DNA of 16,128 bases, taken from positions 1-16,128 of the forward strand of contig JAVWYO010000043.1 of NCBI GenBank assembly GCA_036661515.1, in the 5' to 3' direction. This DNA comes from HGM05232 sp036661515. Its GTDB lineage: Bacteria; Bacteroidota; Bacteroidia; Bacteroidales; Muribaculaceae. Position 1 is the stretch's first letter. Each line of letters opens with the position of its first letter. Of this stretch, positions 1-7,135 are shown piece after piece. The translations under genes and the position numbers were made by a program. The notes under the pieces were generated by a model that did not search any database, was not told where the DNA came from, and worked only from the letters and a program-made list of their open reading frames with translations.

Positions 1-55
1 ACCAACGACCCCGAGATTACAAATCACGTGCTCTGGCCAACTGAGCTAAAGAGGC
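1..55 (-). tRNA. tRNA-Thr (anticodon UGU), 3' part cut by the window edge
   Basis: Read on the minus strand this starts with the 7-nt acceptor strand GCCTCTT, followed by TA and a D-arm with GCTC/GAGC pairing. The 7-nt anticodon loop TTTGTAA (17-23) places anticodon TGT at 19-21, so it should read ACA threonine codons. The variable region and the start of the T arm (GTTGGT) reach position 1; the rest lies outside. One oddity is a U-U opposition in the middle of the anticodon stem (26 against 14); the other four pairs are intact. It lies 4 nt downstream of the SRP RNA gene on the same strand and is probably co-transcribed with it. Confidence 0.9.
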
Positions 56-59
56 AGTT

Positions 60-156
60 GGGTAAGCTTACTACATCGCGCCGCTACAACCTGCTACCCT
101 TGCTTCGATCAAGACCTGGGGGAGTTGACAGGGAGCTGACCGTATAGGACTTACCC
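60..156 (-). ncRNA. ffs: Small bacterial signal recognition particle RNA (4.5S-like)
   Basis: The minus-strand RNA is about 97 nt and its ends pair perfectly (GGGTAAG with CTTACCC). The centre folds as helix 8: CCAGG, a UCUUG/CAAGG stem, an apical loop containing GAAG, then GUAGCAGG, matching the SRP pattern of CAGG opposite AGCAG. Near the 3' end GATGTAG is also shared with E. coli 4.5S RNA. The family binds Ffh and targets nascent membrane proteins to FtsY. Length and orientation fit a normal small SRP RNA. The apical loop differs from the usual GGAA tetraloop, which keeps confidence below certainty. A good promoter lies just upstream. Confidence 0.78.
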
Positions 157-161
157 GAGCG

Positions 162-192
162 CAAAGGTAGGCGTTTTTTTTGATTTACCAAA
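162..192 (-). promoter_or_regulatory. Bacteroidota housekeeping promoter for SRP RNA and tRNA-Thr
   Basis: On the minus strand, TTTG (192-189) is followed after 19 nt by TACCTTTG (169-162), an exact match to the TTTG / TAnnTTTG form used by the primary sigma factor in Bacteroides. Position 156, the predicted 5' end of the SRP RNA, lies 5 nt below the -7 element, as expected for the start site. Confidence 0.75.
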
Positions 193-224
193 CGGTGTAT
201 GCTGAAAAATACGAAATAAATAGG

Positions 225-232
225 TAAATTTG
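225..232 (+). promoter_or_regulatory. Probable -7 element for bioB
   Basis: TAAATTTG fits TAnnTTTG and lies 20 nt before the bioB start codon, giving a leader of roughly 15 nt. No TTTG is found at the usual -33 distance, so the promoter is either weak or helped by an activator. It is divergent from the SRP RNA promoter, about 30 bp away. Confidence 0.45.
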
Positions 233-252
233 CTCCAATAAAACTGAAAAAA

Positions 253-1209
253 ATGCTTATTGAACTGAAAAATAAAATATTAGCAGGAGAAAAAATTTCT
301 TTTGAAGATGCGGAATTATTATCAAAATATGATGATGTTGATGCTCTTTGCGATGCTGCTAATGAAATTAGAGAGAAAATGTGTGGTGTAAAGGTTGATA
401 CTTGTTCGATAATTAATGCTCGTTCGGGGCGTTGTAGCGAAAATTGTAAGTGGTGTGCTCAGTCGCATCAATTTGCCACTGGTGTTGATGAATATGAATT
501 TGTTGATGAGGCAGAGCTTATGGATATGGCTCGCCACAATGATAGGCGAGGTGTGCATAGGTTTTCTCTTGTGACGAGTGGACGAAAGGTTAGCCGAAAG
601 GATATAGTGCGTTTTTGTGGAGATTATCGTCGTATATCGGCTGAAACGGACTTGTATATGTGTGCTTCTATGGGGCTTCTTGGCGAAGAGGAGTTGTTGC
701 TTTTGAAAGATGCAGGGGTGAAACGGTATCATTGTAATCTTGAGACATCGGAATCTAATTTTGCGAATTTATGTAGCACGCATACGAGTGCAGATAAGAA
801 GCGTACCATAAAAACTGCTAAGGCGATTGGAATGGATGTTTGTTCGGGGGGAATAATAGGGATGGGTGAGACTATGAATCAACGTATTGAGCTTGCTTTT
901 GAGTTGCGTGAGCTTGGTGTGGATTCTGTGCCTATTAATATTTTAAATCCGATTAAGGGTACGGCGTTGGAAGATACTCCGCTGATAAGTGATGATGAGA
1001 TAATGCGTACTGTTGCGGTGTTTCGTTTTATTTTACCAACTATTGCTTTGCGATTTGCAGGGGGTAGGGCACGTCTCTCAAAAGATGTTGAGCGTCGTAT
1101 TTTTCTTGGTGGAATGAATGGAGCGTTGATTGGTGATATGCTTACGACGATAGGTAATCGCATAGATGATGATTATGCGCTTTTTGATTCTCTTGGGCTG
1201 ACGTATTAA
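253..1209 (+). CDS. bioB: Biotin synthase (radical SAM sulfur-insertion enzyme)
   Basis: Makes biotin from dethiobiotin by inserting sulfur, in the cytoplasm. At 318 aa it is slightly shorter than E. coli BioB (346 aa). The radical-SAM cluster motif is CSENCKWC (C61, C65, C68). Other family landmarks are YMCASMG (C137), DVCSGGI (C197), GMGE (about 204-207), SVPINIL and LRFAGGR (R267). Two departures from E. coli: the auxiliary-cluster Cys97 position is a serine (S105 in HRFSLVTSGR), and YNHNLDTS is replaced by YHCNLETS, adding C161. No other biotin gene is nearby, so it is probably transcribed alone. ATG 253 is chosen because it gives the normal N-terminus; there is no Shine-Dalgarno. The end faces the restriction gene, 26 bp away, with no hairpin seen between them. 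Confidence 0.96.
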   Translation: MLIELKNKILAGEKISFEDAELLSKYDDVDALCDAANEIREKMCGVKVDTCSIINARSGRCSENCKWCAQSHQFATGVDEYEFVDEAELMDMARHNDRRGVHRFSLVTSGRKVSRKDIVRFCGDYRRISAETDLYMCASMGLLGEEELLLLKDAGVKRYHCNLETSESNFANLCSTHTSADKKRTIKTAKAIGMDVCSGGIIGMGETMNQRIELAFELRELGVDSVPINILNPIKGTALEDTPLISDDEIMRTVAVFRFILPTIALRFAGGRARLSKDVERRIFLGGMNGALIGDMLTTIGNRIDDDYALFDSLGLTY

Positions 1210-1235
1210 TGATTGAATGTAAAAATATAAACTGT

Positions 1236-2630
1236 CTACTGTGCCCAAAAATCAAGTAGGTTTCTTATAGCCTTTTTAAATAGATTTGGAGCTTGAACGC
1301 CAAGTATTAACTTTCCTTTTTCATTGAGCAAAAAGCCCACTTCTATTTCTACAATTTCATTGTTATTGCTACCATATAAAACTACGGTACGAATTATCTT
1401 GACATTAGAATAATATTTCTGGATATAATTATTTTCTATGAAATCATAGTTATTCAATTCCTTAATACCTTTTTCTCGGAATTGGTATTTCTTTCCTTCA
1501 ATATTGATAACCTCGCTCCGTTCGAAATCTATCAATATTAAATCGGGAATATATATTATCTGACCTTTATCACCGCTCTTATATAATTCTTTATTTTGAT
1601 ATTTTGCTAATTGTAGATATTCACCGCTTTTAGTTATGAAATATCCTTTTTCACAACCAGCATGATTTTCAAAAATAGAATAGCCATTAGTAAAAGATTC
1701 AACAACGAGATGAATGAATATTGTACCTAATTTTTCACCTTTAGTCTCATAGTGCCAATAAGCTATATTTTGATTATTGATTGGCAAATTAAGTCCATCT
1801 AAAAGGATATTTAAATTGTTAGCAATTTGAATAAATTTATTAGTATTACCTACATTATTCTGACTCAGCCCATGATTAGTTATCACAATTTGTTCTGTCC
1901 ATCCAAGCATTCTAAGGACAGCACTAATTATGCTCAATGCTCCTATATTAGGATCGTGACATAACCCTCCATTTTTGTACAATCGTCCAGAAATAGAAAT
2001 TACATTTTCGTTGCGTTTGATCATTATAGGGACATTACCCATTGGTGGTTTTCTCATGTTAGACTTTACGTTCATTAGCTCATCTATAGAAGAAAATGGT
2101 TTGAAAATATTTGGATCTAATTCTTTGCCTAATATTTCGACACCATAAGTAATTAAAAGTCTTGTACCTAAAATATTCGTGGCACTTGGCTTCTCCTTTT
2201 GTTCGACGTGTATATTATATAGCATTAAAAGTTTAACATTAGGATAAAAACTCTTTATGTATACAAATTTAGAACATCTTTGATATACACCTGTATTTCG
2301 ACTCTCAGTGTCATCTGTTTTCGTTTCTTCAATTGCATATATAGGATTATCTTTAATTTCAGGCTTTTGCTCTTGCCAAAAAATCAAATAATCAACGAAA
2401 CTTGAATATCCAGAAACTGTTTTAATATATACTTTATTTACCTTTGCACAAGAAAAGCCAATTACTTCATAAGTAAATGTAAATTGTCTGTCATCGTCTA
2501 ATATTGGTAATATCCTTATAGTATCACCAAAGAAACCACATTTATTATCCAAAGCGAAACGCTTGAATATTATTTTTAAAACATCTACTTTTGGCCTTTC
2601 CTCTGTTAAAATCCAAAGATTATTTTTCAT
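1236..2630 (-). CDS. Putative restriction endonuclease of a two-methylase R-M system
   Basis: A 464-aa protein with no signal peptide or membrane segment; I do not recognise its subfamily. The role is inferred from being the third gene behind two adenine methylases. Two PD-(D/E)xK-like signatures are visible: D80 followed by IEETK (E101, E102, K104), and I-P-D (P362, D363) followed 15 residues later by IEGK (E378, K380). The segment EETKTDDTESRNTGVYQR (101-118) looks like a nuclease core with surrounding conserved polar residues. The start is ATG 2630, overlapping the methylase stop by 11 bp in ATGAAAAATAA; upstream in-frame codons to 2759 are open but begin only with TTG and lie deep inside the methylase. 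Composition is strongly AT-rich, like the two methylases. It could instead be an accessory protein of the R-M unit, but the motifs favour a nuclease. Confidence 0.68.
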   Translation of the reverse strand: MKNNLWILTEERPKVDVLKIIFKRFALDNKCGFFGDTIRILPILDDDRQFTFTYEVIGFSCAKVNKVYIKTVSGYSSFVDYLIFWQEQKPEIKDNPIYAIEETKTDDTESRNTGVYQRCSKFVYIKSFYPNVKLLMLYNIHVEQKEKPSATNILGTRLLITYGVEILGKELDPNIFKPFSSIDELMNVKSNMRKPPMGNVPIMIKRNENVISISGRLYKNGGLCHDPNIGALSIISAVLRMLGWTEQIVITNHGLSQNNVGNTNKFIQIANNLNILLDGLNLPINNQNIAYWHYETKGEKLGTIFIHLVVESFTNGYSIFENHAGCEKGYFITKSGEYLQLAKYQNKELYKSGDKGQIIYIPDLILIDFERSEVINIEGKKYQFREKGIKELNNYDFIENNYIQKYYSNVKIIRTVVLYGSNNNEIVEIEVGFLLNEKGKLILGVQAPNLFKKAIRNLLDFWAQ

Positions 2631-3693
2631 TGCTATAAAGGATATAAAGTTGTTCATAAACTTGTTTCTTTGTTTTTGATAATCCATTATTGTTGCTTTT
2701 AAATCTGGAATATTCAAATTGACAGACAATGGTTTTACCATATTTTTTAAGCGTTTCAAGAATGTCGTTTTGACTCATTATTCCCTCTGAATTATAACTC
2801 ATTACTAAATATTTATATTTTGAGGTTTTCGCAATATTATCAAGTTCTATTAATGCTGATTTTGCATTGCAAAATTTAGATTTTTGAGAATCATAATTGC
2901 GCATTCCAGTAATTCCAGTAATTTGTGGATTATCATTCATAGCTATTGTTTCAAGTAAATGATAATTAGGAGCATATTGCCGTTCATTGTAAGGCGGATC
3001 TAAATATAAAATATCAACATCAATGTCATGACATAGCTTGATGCTATCAATGTTATATACTTTATTTTTTTTGTCACTCAATATTATCTCGATAGGCCGT
3101 AATATAAATTCTTTTTTTGCCCGAGGGTCCCATTTTTTTTGAAAAGCGGCATACACTCCAGATATATTTGCATAAAATGGTACAGATTCAATTAAGCAAG
3201 CTAATAGTATATAATACTCATTTTCATATAATAGTCCAGCTTTATTCCATTCCTCAATTTTATTTCGAATTGCATCAATTTTTTTGCCATTATAGTCATT
3301 AAAATACATTCTTGGAATTTGTAGATTTTCAGAACCGCCAGGAGTGTAATTTTTAAATATAAAGCCATCTATTCCTTTTATATGATTAAGATAAGTAATT
3401 ACGAAATCAAGAGGTGTTGAGAAAAGCGCCATACTATTGACTTTATTCTTTATTTCATTTAGCAATTTACTAAATAATGGAACCTCGTTATTCTCTATAT
3501 ATGCTTTTTGCAAGCAATATGACAAATATAGAATATCTGAGGATGTTACTTGATATCCAAGTCGTTTGTAATAACGTGCAACATTAGTTGTTCCCGAAAA
3601 GAAATCAAAAAAAGTTTTTCCAACTATTCCATATTCAACAAGTGTTGAATATATTTTATCCAGTATATTTTCTTTATTTCCTATAAATCTCAT
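2620..3693 (-). CDS. DNA adenine (N6) methyltransferase, D12 class, FokI-methylase N-half-like (methylase B)
   Basis: A 357-aa enzyme expected to methylate adenine in one strand of the system's target, protecting host DNA. It opens with MRFIGNK, the start typical of the D12 group that includes the first domain of M.FokI. The AdoMet-binding motif is DFFSGTTNVA (30-39), and the catalytic motif DPPY is at 232-235 inside DPPYNERQYAPNYHLLET, also typical of that group. A late motif VMSYNSEGIM (297-306) is intact. It starts 3 nt after methylase A and overlaps the nuclease gene by 11 bp, which suggests coupled translation. The assignment as an adenine methylase is firm; the target sequence cannot be read from the protein. 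Confidence 0.92.
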   Translation of the reverse strand: MRFIGNKENILDKIYSTLVEYGIVGKTFFDFFSGTTNVARYYKRLGYQVTSSDILYLSYCLQKAYIENNEVPLFSKLLNEIKNKVNSMALFSTPLDFVITYLNHIKGIDGFIFKNYTPGGSENLQIPRMYFNDYNGKKIDAIRNKIEEWNKAGLLYENEYYILLACLIESVPFYANISGVYAAFQKKWDPRAKKEFILRPIEIILSDKKNKVYNIDSIKLCHDIDVDILYLDPPYNERQYAPNYHLLETIAMNDNPQITGITGMRNYDSQKSKFCNAKSALIELDNIAKTSKYKYLVMSYNSEGIMSQNDILETLKKYGKTIVCQFEYSRFKSNNNGLSKTKKQVYEQLYILYSNEK

Positions 3694-3696
3694 ACG

Positions 3697-4683
3697 TTAG
3701 AAAAGTGTTGCTTGGATAGCTATTGGTTTATAATTTGTAATTAAGACTTCTATACTTGAATTAAGACTGCGATCATGCGTGTGATATGAAGAATTAGCGT
3801 AATTAGCTTTGATATTATTAATATTATAGCCATTCTTAGTAATCCAGTTCTTCAATATTTCATTCTCTTTACCTTTGTGAGTTAATACATTTGATAGAGC
3901 AAATTGGACACCTTTTACATTCAAGGTATCTAATATTGTTAATAATTTATATTCTTCTTCTATATTCCATCCTTTAAATCCTCTTTTTCCGTCATTATAT
4001 GTTCCAGTTGTTATTAAATATGGTGGATCACAATATACAAAGTCATTCTTTGTCAATGTAGAAAGATCGAATTTCTCAAAACTATTGCAAGAAAATGAGA
4101 TATTCTTTTTCTGTAATCTTTCAATAAATGAAATTAAATTGTATTTCATAACTTCATTAAAAGAACTTCGTTCTCGACCAAAAGGATTATTAAATTTATG
4201 ATTATTATTAAACCGTATTTGATGGTTAAAAGAATAAGCTACCAATACAAATAAATCTAAAGGGTTTCTATTGTTATTATATAATTCTCTTAATGAGTTG
4301 TATCCTTCTTCATTAATAAGGGATAAATTATATTGTGATATTCTACATTCGATATGTGTAATAATATCCGATACCGATATATTTTGGAATTGATTAAATA
4401 AATCAATAAGATATATCAAATTATCATTACATAATATATTATTAGCATGTACATTGATACCAACATTACACCCACCAGTAAATAAATCGACAAAATAATT
4501 TATATTTTGTGGGAATAAAGGTAGTATTTGATTAAGTAACTTATATTTACCCCCGATATAGTTTAATGGGGATTTAACATAAGAGTGAGATCGTAATCCA
4601 ATATTGCTATACTTATGTACATTAATCGAGCTTGATACGATTGAATTTTTTATTATTGCGTTTTTTCGTTCTATTGCTTGCAC
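3697..4683 (-). CDS. DNA adenine (N6) methyltransferase, D12/Dam class (methylase A)
   Basis: A 328-aa Dam-family methylase. Motif X is SPLNYIGGK (38-46), the AdoMet motif FVDLFTGGCNVGI is at 64-76, and DPPY is at 219-222. The C-terminal stretch with ALSNVLTHKGKENEIL and a late SSIEVLITNY resembles the second half of M.FokI-type enzymes. It is the first gene of the R-M operon, so protection is translated before the nuclease. The only plausible start is GTG 4683: a stop lies 15 nt upstream, and no ATG occurs in the first part of the frame. This leaves about 37 residues before motif X, longer than usual for the family, so initiation at an internal non-ATG codon is possible. Sampled GC here (4201-4320) is only about 23%. 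Confidence 0.92.
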   Translation of the reverse strand: MQAIERKNAIIKNSIVSSSINVHKYSNIGLRSHSYVKSPLNYIGGKYKLLNQILPLFPQNINYFVDLFTGGCNVGINVHANNILCNDNLIYLIDLFNQFQNISVSDIITHIECRISQYNLSLINEEGYNSLRELYNNNRNPLDLFVLVAYSFNHQIRFNNNHKFNNPFGRERSSFNEVMKYNLISFIERLQKKNISFSCNSFEKFDLSTLTKNDFVYCDPPYLITTGTYNDGKRGFKGWNIEEEYKLLTILDTLNVKGVQFALSNVLTHKGKENEILKNWITKNGYNINNIKANYANSSYHTHDRSLNSSIEVLITNYKPIAIQATLF

Positions 4684-4698
4684 AGGAATGTTTTTCTA

Positions 4699-4729
4699 CA
4701 AAAATACATTTTGTAACTGATAACCGCAA
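4699..4729 (-). promoter_or_regulatory. Probable promoter of the restriction-modification operon
   Basis: On the minus strand, TATTTTTG (4706-4699) fits TAnnTTTG, with TTGC (4729-4726) exactly 19 nt upstream as an imperfect -33 element. The expected start is near 4692, only about 10 nt before the GTG of methylase A. No controller-protein box or C gene is visible. Confidence 0.5.
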
Positions 4730-4744
4730 TATTTAAAACGTATT

Positions 4745-5941
4745 TTATTTTTTATCTATGATTTCGAGGGAGGCTGCGTAGTGTGATGCTTGGTAGGTGG
4801 GGGTGAGGAATTGTGTGCCTGAGATGATTTTTCCGTTGGAATATTTTATGGGTGATTCAATTGCCTTTTGAGTGATGGTGTTGACTATCTCTTGGGTTGT
4901 TTTATAATATCTTATTGCAAATTTTCCTTGCGACTGTGGTGCTAATAGTTTATCGCCTATGATGCTTGTTACCATTCCCATAGTCATGCGTAAGTTTAAT
5001 TCTACGCAAGGATTTAGTTTTATTTTTTTTGCGTCACGATAAAATAGCATATCTATGCCAAGATAACCGGTGTAATGTGGAGCAATGATTGTTGTTAGTA
5101 TTTTTTCTAATGTATTTCTTACATCTAATATGATATTTTCATTACCATATATGGCTATAAGGTTATTATGTAACATCATGGTAGGCATCACAAGTCCGTT
5201 ATCGAAAGAACAATGATTGTCATTATTAAATATTGAATATCCCGAAAAGGTAGCAATTCCGTTTTTACAATAAAATTCCATTGCAAAGTCTAACACTTTG
5301 TCTAATGCTTCTTCACATAATAGGGAACCTTGCCGTAATAAAATGCCATTAGTCCAACGCTTAAAATCTATTGCATTAATGTCGAGGACTCTAAAGATGC
5401 CTTTTCCGCTACTTGACCATGGCGCTTTGATATAGCAATATTGATGTTTTTTTGCAAATGATTTGATGCTATCAAAATCGTGCAACTCTATTGGAATAGG
5501 GGAGAAGTTCATGCTGAGCTCTTCCCGTAGTGCATTATGAATAATAATTGATATTGAACGATGGGATAGATTACGTATTTTATCAATATAGTTTTTACTT
5601 GGCAATCTATCTTGTGGGACATTACAATCGATTAATCGTTTACGCATATCGTGGCTCCAGCCCCATGCCATAAAATCAGTATCAATTGTTGATAATTGTG
5701 ATGTCTTAATTATTTCAGACTTTAAGTGTAAATTTTTTGATAAATTATCGAGCCATTGTTGATTTTCAGGTGCATTGGCTAATATACTTGAATTCTCGTC
5801 GCAATACCAAGCAGGTAGCATCTGCAAGTCGTAGCGGAGACAGGTAGCCATAGGAGGAGCTGTGTAGTTCTCGCCACCAAAGGCAAGAGCTAAATCATTA
5901 TCGGGATTGAAAATATACGTTTTATGCTTCATTTCAAGCAT
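4745..5941 (-). CDS. ATP-grasp-like protein of unknown function
   Basis: A 398-aa cytoplasmic protein. The N-terminus contains YIFNPDNDLALA (9-20), which I associate with an uncharacterised Bacteroidales family. The nucleotide-binding signature is YIKAPWSSSGKGIF (170-183, with K172 and K180), resembling the glycine-rich loop of ATP-grasp ligases. Possible magnesium ligands are D297 and the E-x-N pair E314/N316 in CVELNLRMTMG. ATP-grasp enzymes join a carboxylate to an amine or thiol through an acyl phosphate, but no substrate can be assigned. Start choice lies between ATG 5941 and ATG 5932 (MKHKTYIF); either keeps the whole domain. It is transcribed towards the R-M operon 61 bp downstream, with no hairpin terminator between them. 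Confidence 0.75.
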   Translation of the reverse strand: MLEMKHKTYIFNPDNDLALAFGGENYTAPPMATCLRYDLQMLPAWYCDENSSILANAPENQQWLDNLSKNLHLKSEIIKTSQLSTIDTDFMAWGWSHDMRKRLIDCNVPQDRLPSKNYIDKIRNLSHRSISIIIHNALREELSMNFSPIPIELHDFDSIKSFAKKHQYCYIKAPWSSSGKGIFRVLDINAIDFKRWTNGILLRQGSLLCEEALDKVLDFAMEFYCKNGIATFSGYSIFNNDNHCSFDNGLVMPTMMLHNNLIAIYGNENIILDVRNTLEKILTTIIAPHYTGYLGIDMLFYRDAKKIKLNPCVELNLRMTMGMVTSIIGDKLLAPQSQGKFAIRYYKTTQEIVNTITQKAIESPIKYSNGKIISGTQFLTPTYQASHYAASLEIIDKK

Positions 5942-5943
5942 TG

Positions 5944-5988
5944 TTAAACAATATAATTGGTTGTTGATGGTTTACCTTTTAATTTCAT
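5944..5988 (-). CDS. Possible leader peptide / upstream ORF of the ATP-grasp gene
   Basis: Within the predicted leader, an ATG at 5988 opens a 14-codon frame (MKLKGKPSTTNYIV) whose TAA ends 2 nt before the ATG at 5941. This arrangement would allow re-initiation or coupling. Such short frames arise easily by chance in AT-rich leaders, so this is only a candidate. It carries no run of a single amino acid that would suggest classical attenuation. Confidence 0.2.
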   Translation of the reverse strand: MKLKGKPSTTNYIV

Positions 5989-6017
5989 AATTGGATAACT
6001 CCCTGTAAGGGGTAGTA

Positions 6018-6025
6018 CAAAGATA
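6018..6025 (-). promoter_or_regulatory. -7 element for the ATP-grasp gene
   Basis: TATCTTTG on the minus strand matches TAnnTTTG. It would give a start near 6011 and a leader of about 70 nt. No good TTTG is seen at -33. A short CCC/GGG inverted repeat (about 6000-6012) sits right at the start of the leader. Confidence 0.5.
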
Positions 6026-6076
6026 TATTTTTTTGCTTAAGATTATTTACACAATGTGTATTATTTATTAATTTAG

Positions 6077-6105
6077 TGCAACATTTTCGGGGAATAATCG
6101 TCTTA
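6077..6105 (+). promoter_or_regulatory. ECF-sigma-type promoter of the DUF4252/sigma operon
   Basis: TGCAAC (6077-6082) and CGTCTTA (6099-6105) are separated by 16 nt. An AAC-containing -35 and a CGTC-containing -10 are the hallmarks of ECF sigma promoters, and no TAnnTTTG is present here. Since the operon encodes an ECF sigma factor, autoregulation is the natural inference. The start site would be near 6112, giving a leader of about 40 nt. Confidence 0.6.
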
Positions 6106-6151
6106 TAAATAAAGGGTGCAAATATTAATAATTTATGAACTTAAAACAATT

Positions 6152-6613
6152 ATGAAAAAGTTTTTTTTACTCGCTGCAATGATTATAGCAACTACTACTT
6201 TGAGCTCAGCTATTACAATCGATGACTTTTGTGGCAAATACTCAAAAGCTCAAGATGCTACCGTGTTGAAGCTGGACAAAAACACGCTTGCAATGGCGAT
6301 GTCCTTAAATAAAGTCAATGATATAATCAAGCAAATTGATGAAATAGTTATTATAAGCTTAGAGAACTGTTCTAATCCAGGTAAGGAAAATTTTGCTGAT
6401 GATTTTAAAATGATAAAAGATAAAAGCTATAAAACATTTGTAAAAAACAATGAAGCTAATGAGAAAGCTCATATTTTAATTAAAGAAAATGAAGGGCTTA
6501 TTAACTCTATGGTTATTATTTCTATTGATGAAAAAGATTGTGCCATTGTTAAAATAACGGGAAATATTGCAATGTCAAGTATAGATAGCCTTGTAGGTTC
6601 TATGAAATTTTAG
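6152..6613 (+). CDS. Exported DUF4252-like protein, first gene of the sigma operon
   Basis: A 153-aa protein with a clear signal peptide, MKKFFLLAAMIIATTTLSSA, then a small mixed alpha/beta domain that includes DDFCGKYSKAQDATVLKL near its start. It looks like the DUF4252 family, common next to ECF sigma genes in Bacteroidota; no molecular function is known to me. ATG 6152 is chosen because it begins the signal peptide; a GTG at 6116 would bury the signal behind 12 residues and coincide with the transcript start. It lies 21 nt before the sigma gene and downstream of the ECF-type promoter. A periplasmic or envelope role, as a sensor or target of the sigma regulon, is inferred. Confidence 0.75.
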   Translation: MKKFFLLAAMIIATTTLSSAITIDDFCGKYSKAQDATVLKLDKNTLAMAMSLNKVNDIIKQIDEIVIISLENCSNPGKENFADDFKMIKDKSYKTFVKNNEANEKAHILIKENEGLINSMVIISIDEKDCAIVKITGNIAMSSIDSLVGSMKF

Positions 6614-6634
6614 CAAAACAGCTATTTAAAATCA

Positions 6635-7135
6635 ATGGATACAAACGCTTTTAAGCAAAATTTTCTGCCATGCAGTAAAAAATTATATCTCATAGCATGT
6701 CGTTTGCTTAGGAATAGCGATGATGCCGAAGATATGGTGCAAGAAGCGTATATTAGGCTTTGGAAAAAGCGCGACGAGCTTGACGATGTTACGAATTATG
6801 AAGCCTATGCTGTTACTACATTAAAGCATACATGTCTCGACTTCTTGCAAAGTAAGCATGAAACGACATGTGAGGTTACAGATGCTGAAGAAAATATTGC
6901 ATGCGACAGTTCATTGACCGACTATATTGAGAGCAACGAAGAACTTAATCTTGTTATTAAAATAATGGAACATTTGCCTCCACAGCAAAAAATGGTGATG
7001 CAACTTCGACATTTCGACGAATGTAGCATGGAAGAAATAGAACAAGCCACAGGGCTTAGCAACATAAACATTCGCACACTTCTATCGCGCGCAAGGAAAA
7101 AGGTGCGAGAACTATATAAAATGAGTTATGATTAA
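6635..7135 (+). CDS. ECF-family RNA polymerase sigma factor
   Basis: A 166-aa sigma-70 factor with only regions 2 and 4. Region 2 (about 15-75) includes DAEDMVQEAYIRLWK (30-44), the core-binding and -10-recognition helix. Region 4 (about 108-160) has LPPQQKMVMQLRHFDECS followed by a helix-turn-helix (MEEIEQATGLSNINIRTLLSRARKK region) for -35 recognition. It directs polymerase to envelope-response promoters, probably including its own at 6077-6105. Its stop overlaps the next gene by 8 bp, the usual coupling of sigma and anti-sigma genes. Confidence 0.93.
   Translation: MDTNAFKQNFLPCSKKLYLIACRLLRNSDDAEDMVQEAYIRLWKKRDELDDVTNYEAYAVTTLKHTCLDFLQSKHETTCEVTDAEENIACDSSLTDYIESNEELNLVIKIMEHLPPQQKMVMQLRHFDECSMEEIEQATGLSNINIRTLLSRARKKVRELYKMSYD

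Noticed and set aside
322..732. 136-aa open frame on the minus strand inside bioB
   Set aside because: It is the antisense of a well-conserved gene with no family features; the same applies to antisense frames inside the TonB receptor, the sigma operon, serB and the patatin gene.
1236..2630. Calling the nuclease FokI-like
   Set aside because: Only the methylases resemble the FokI group; the nuclease lacks any recognisable FokI domain order, and the similarity of the methylases does not fix the target sequence.
2631..2759. N-terminal extension of the nuclease frame to 2759
   Set aside because: The extension starts at TTG and lies fully inside the methylase B coding region; ATG 2630 overlapping the methylase stop is a far better start.
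1210..4744. R-M genes as a discrete mobile element
   Set aside because: No transposase, integrase, terminal inverted repeats or target duplications could be found at either edge.
6116..6151. GTG start 12 codons upstream of the first DUF4252-like gene
   Set aside because: It would place residues before a clear signal peptide and coincides with the predicted transcript start.
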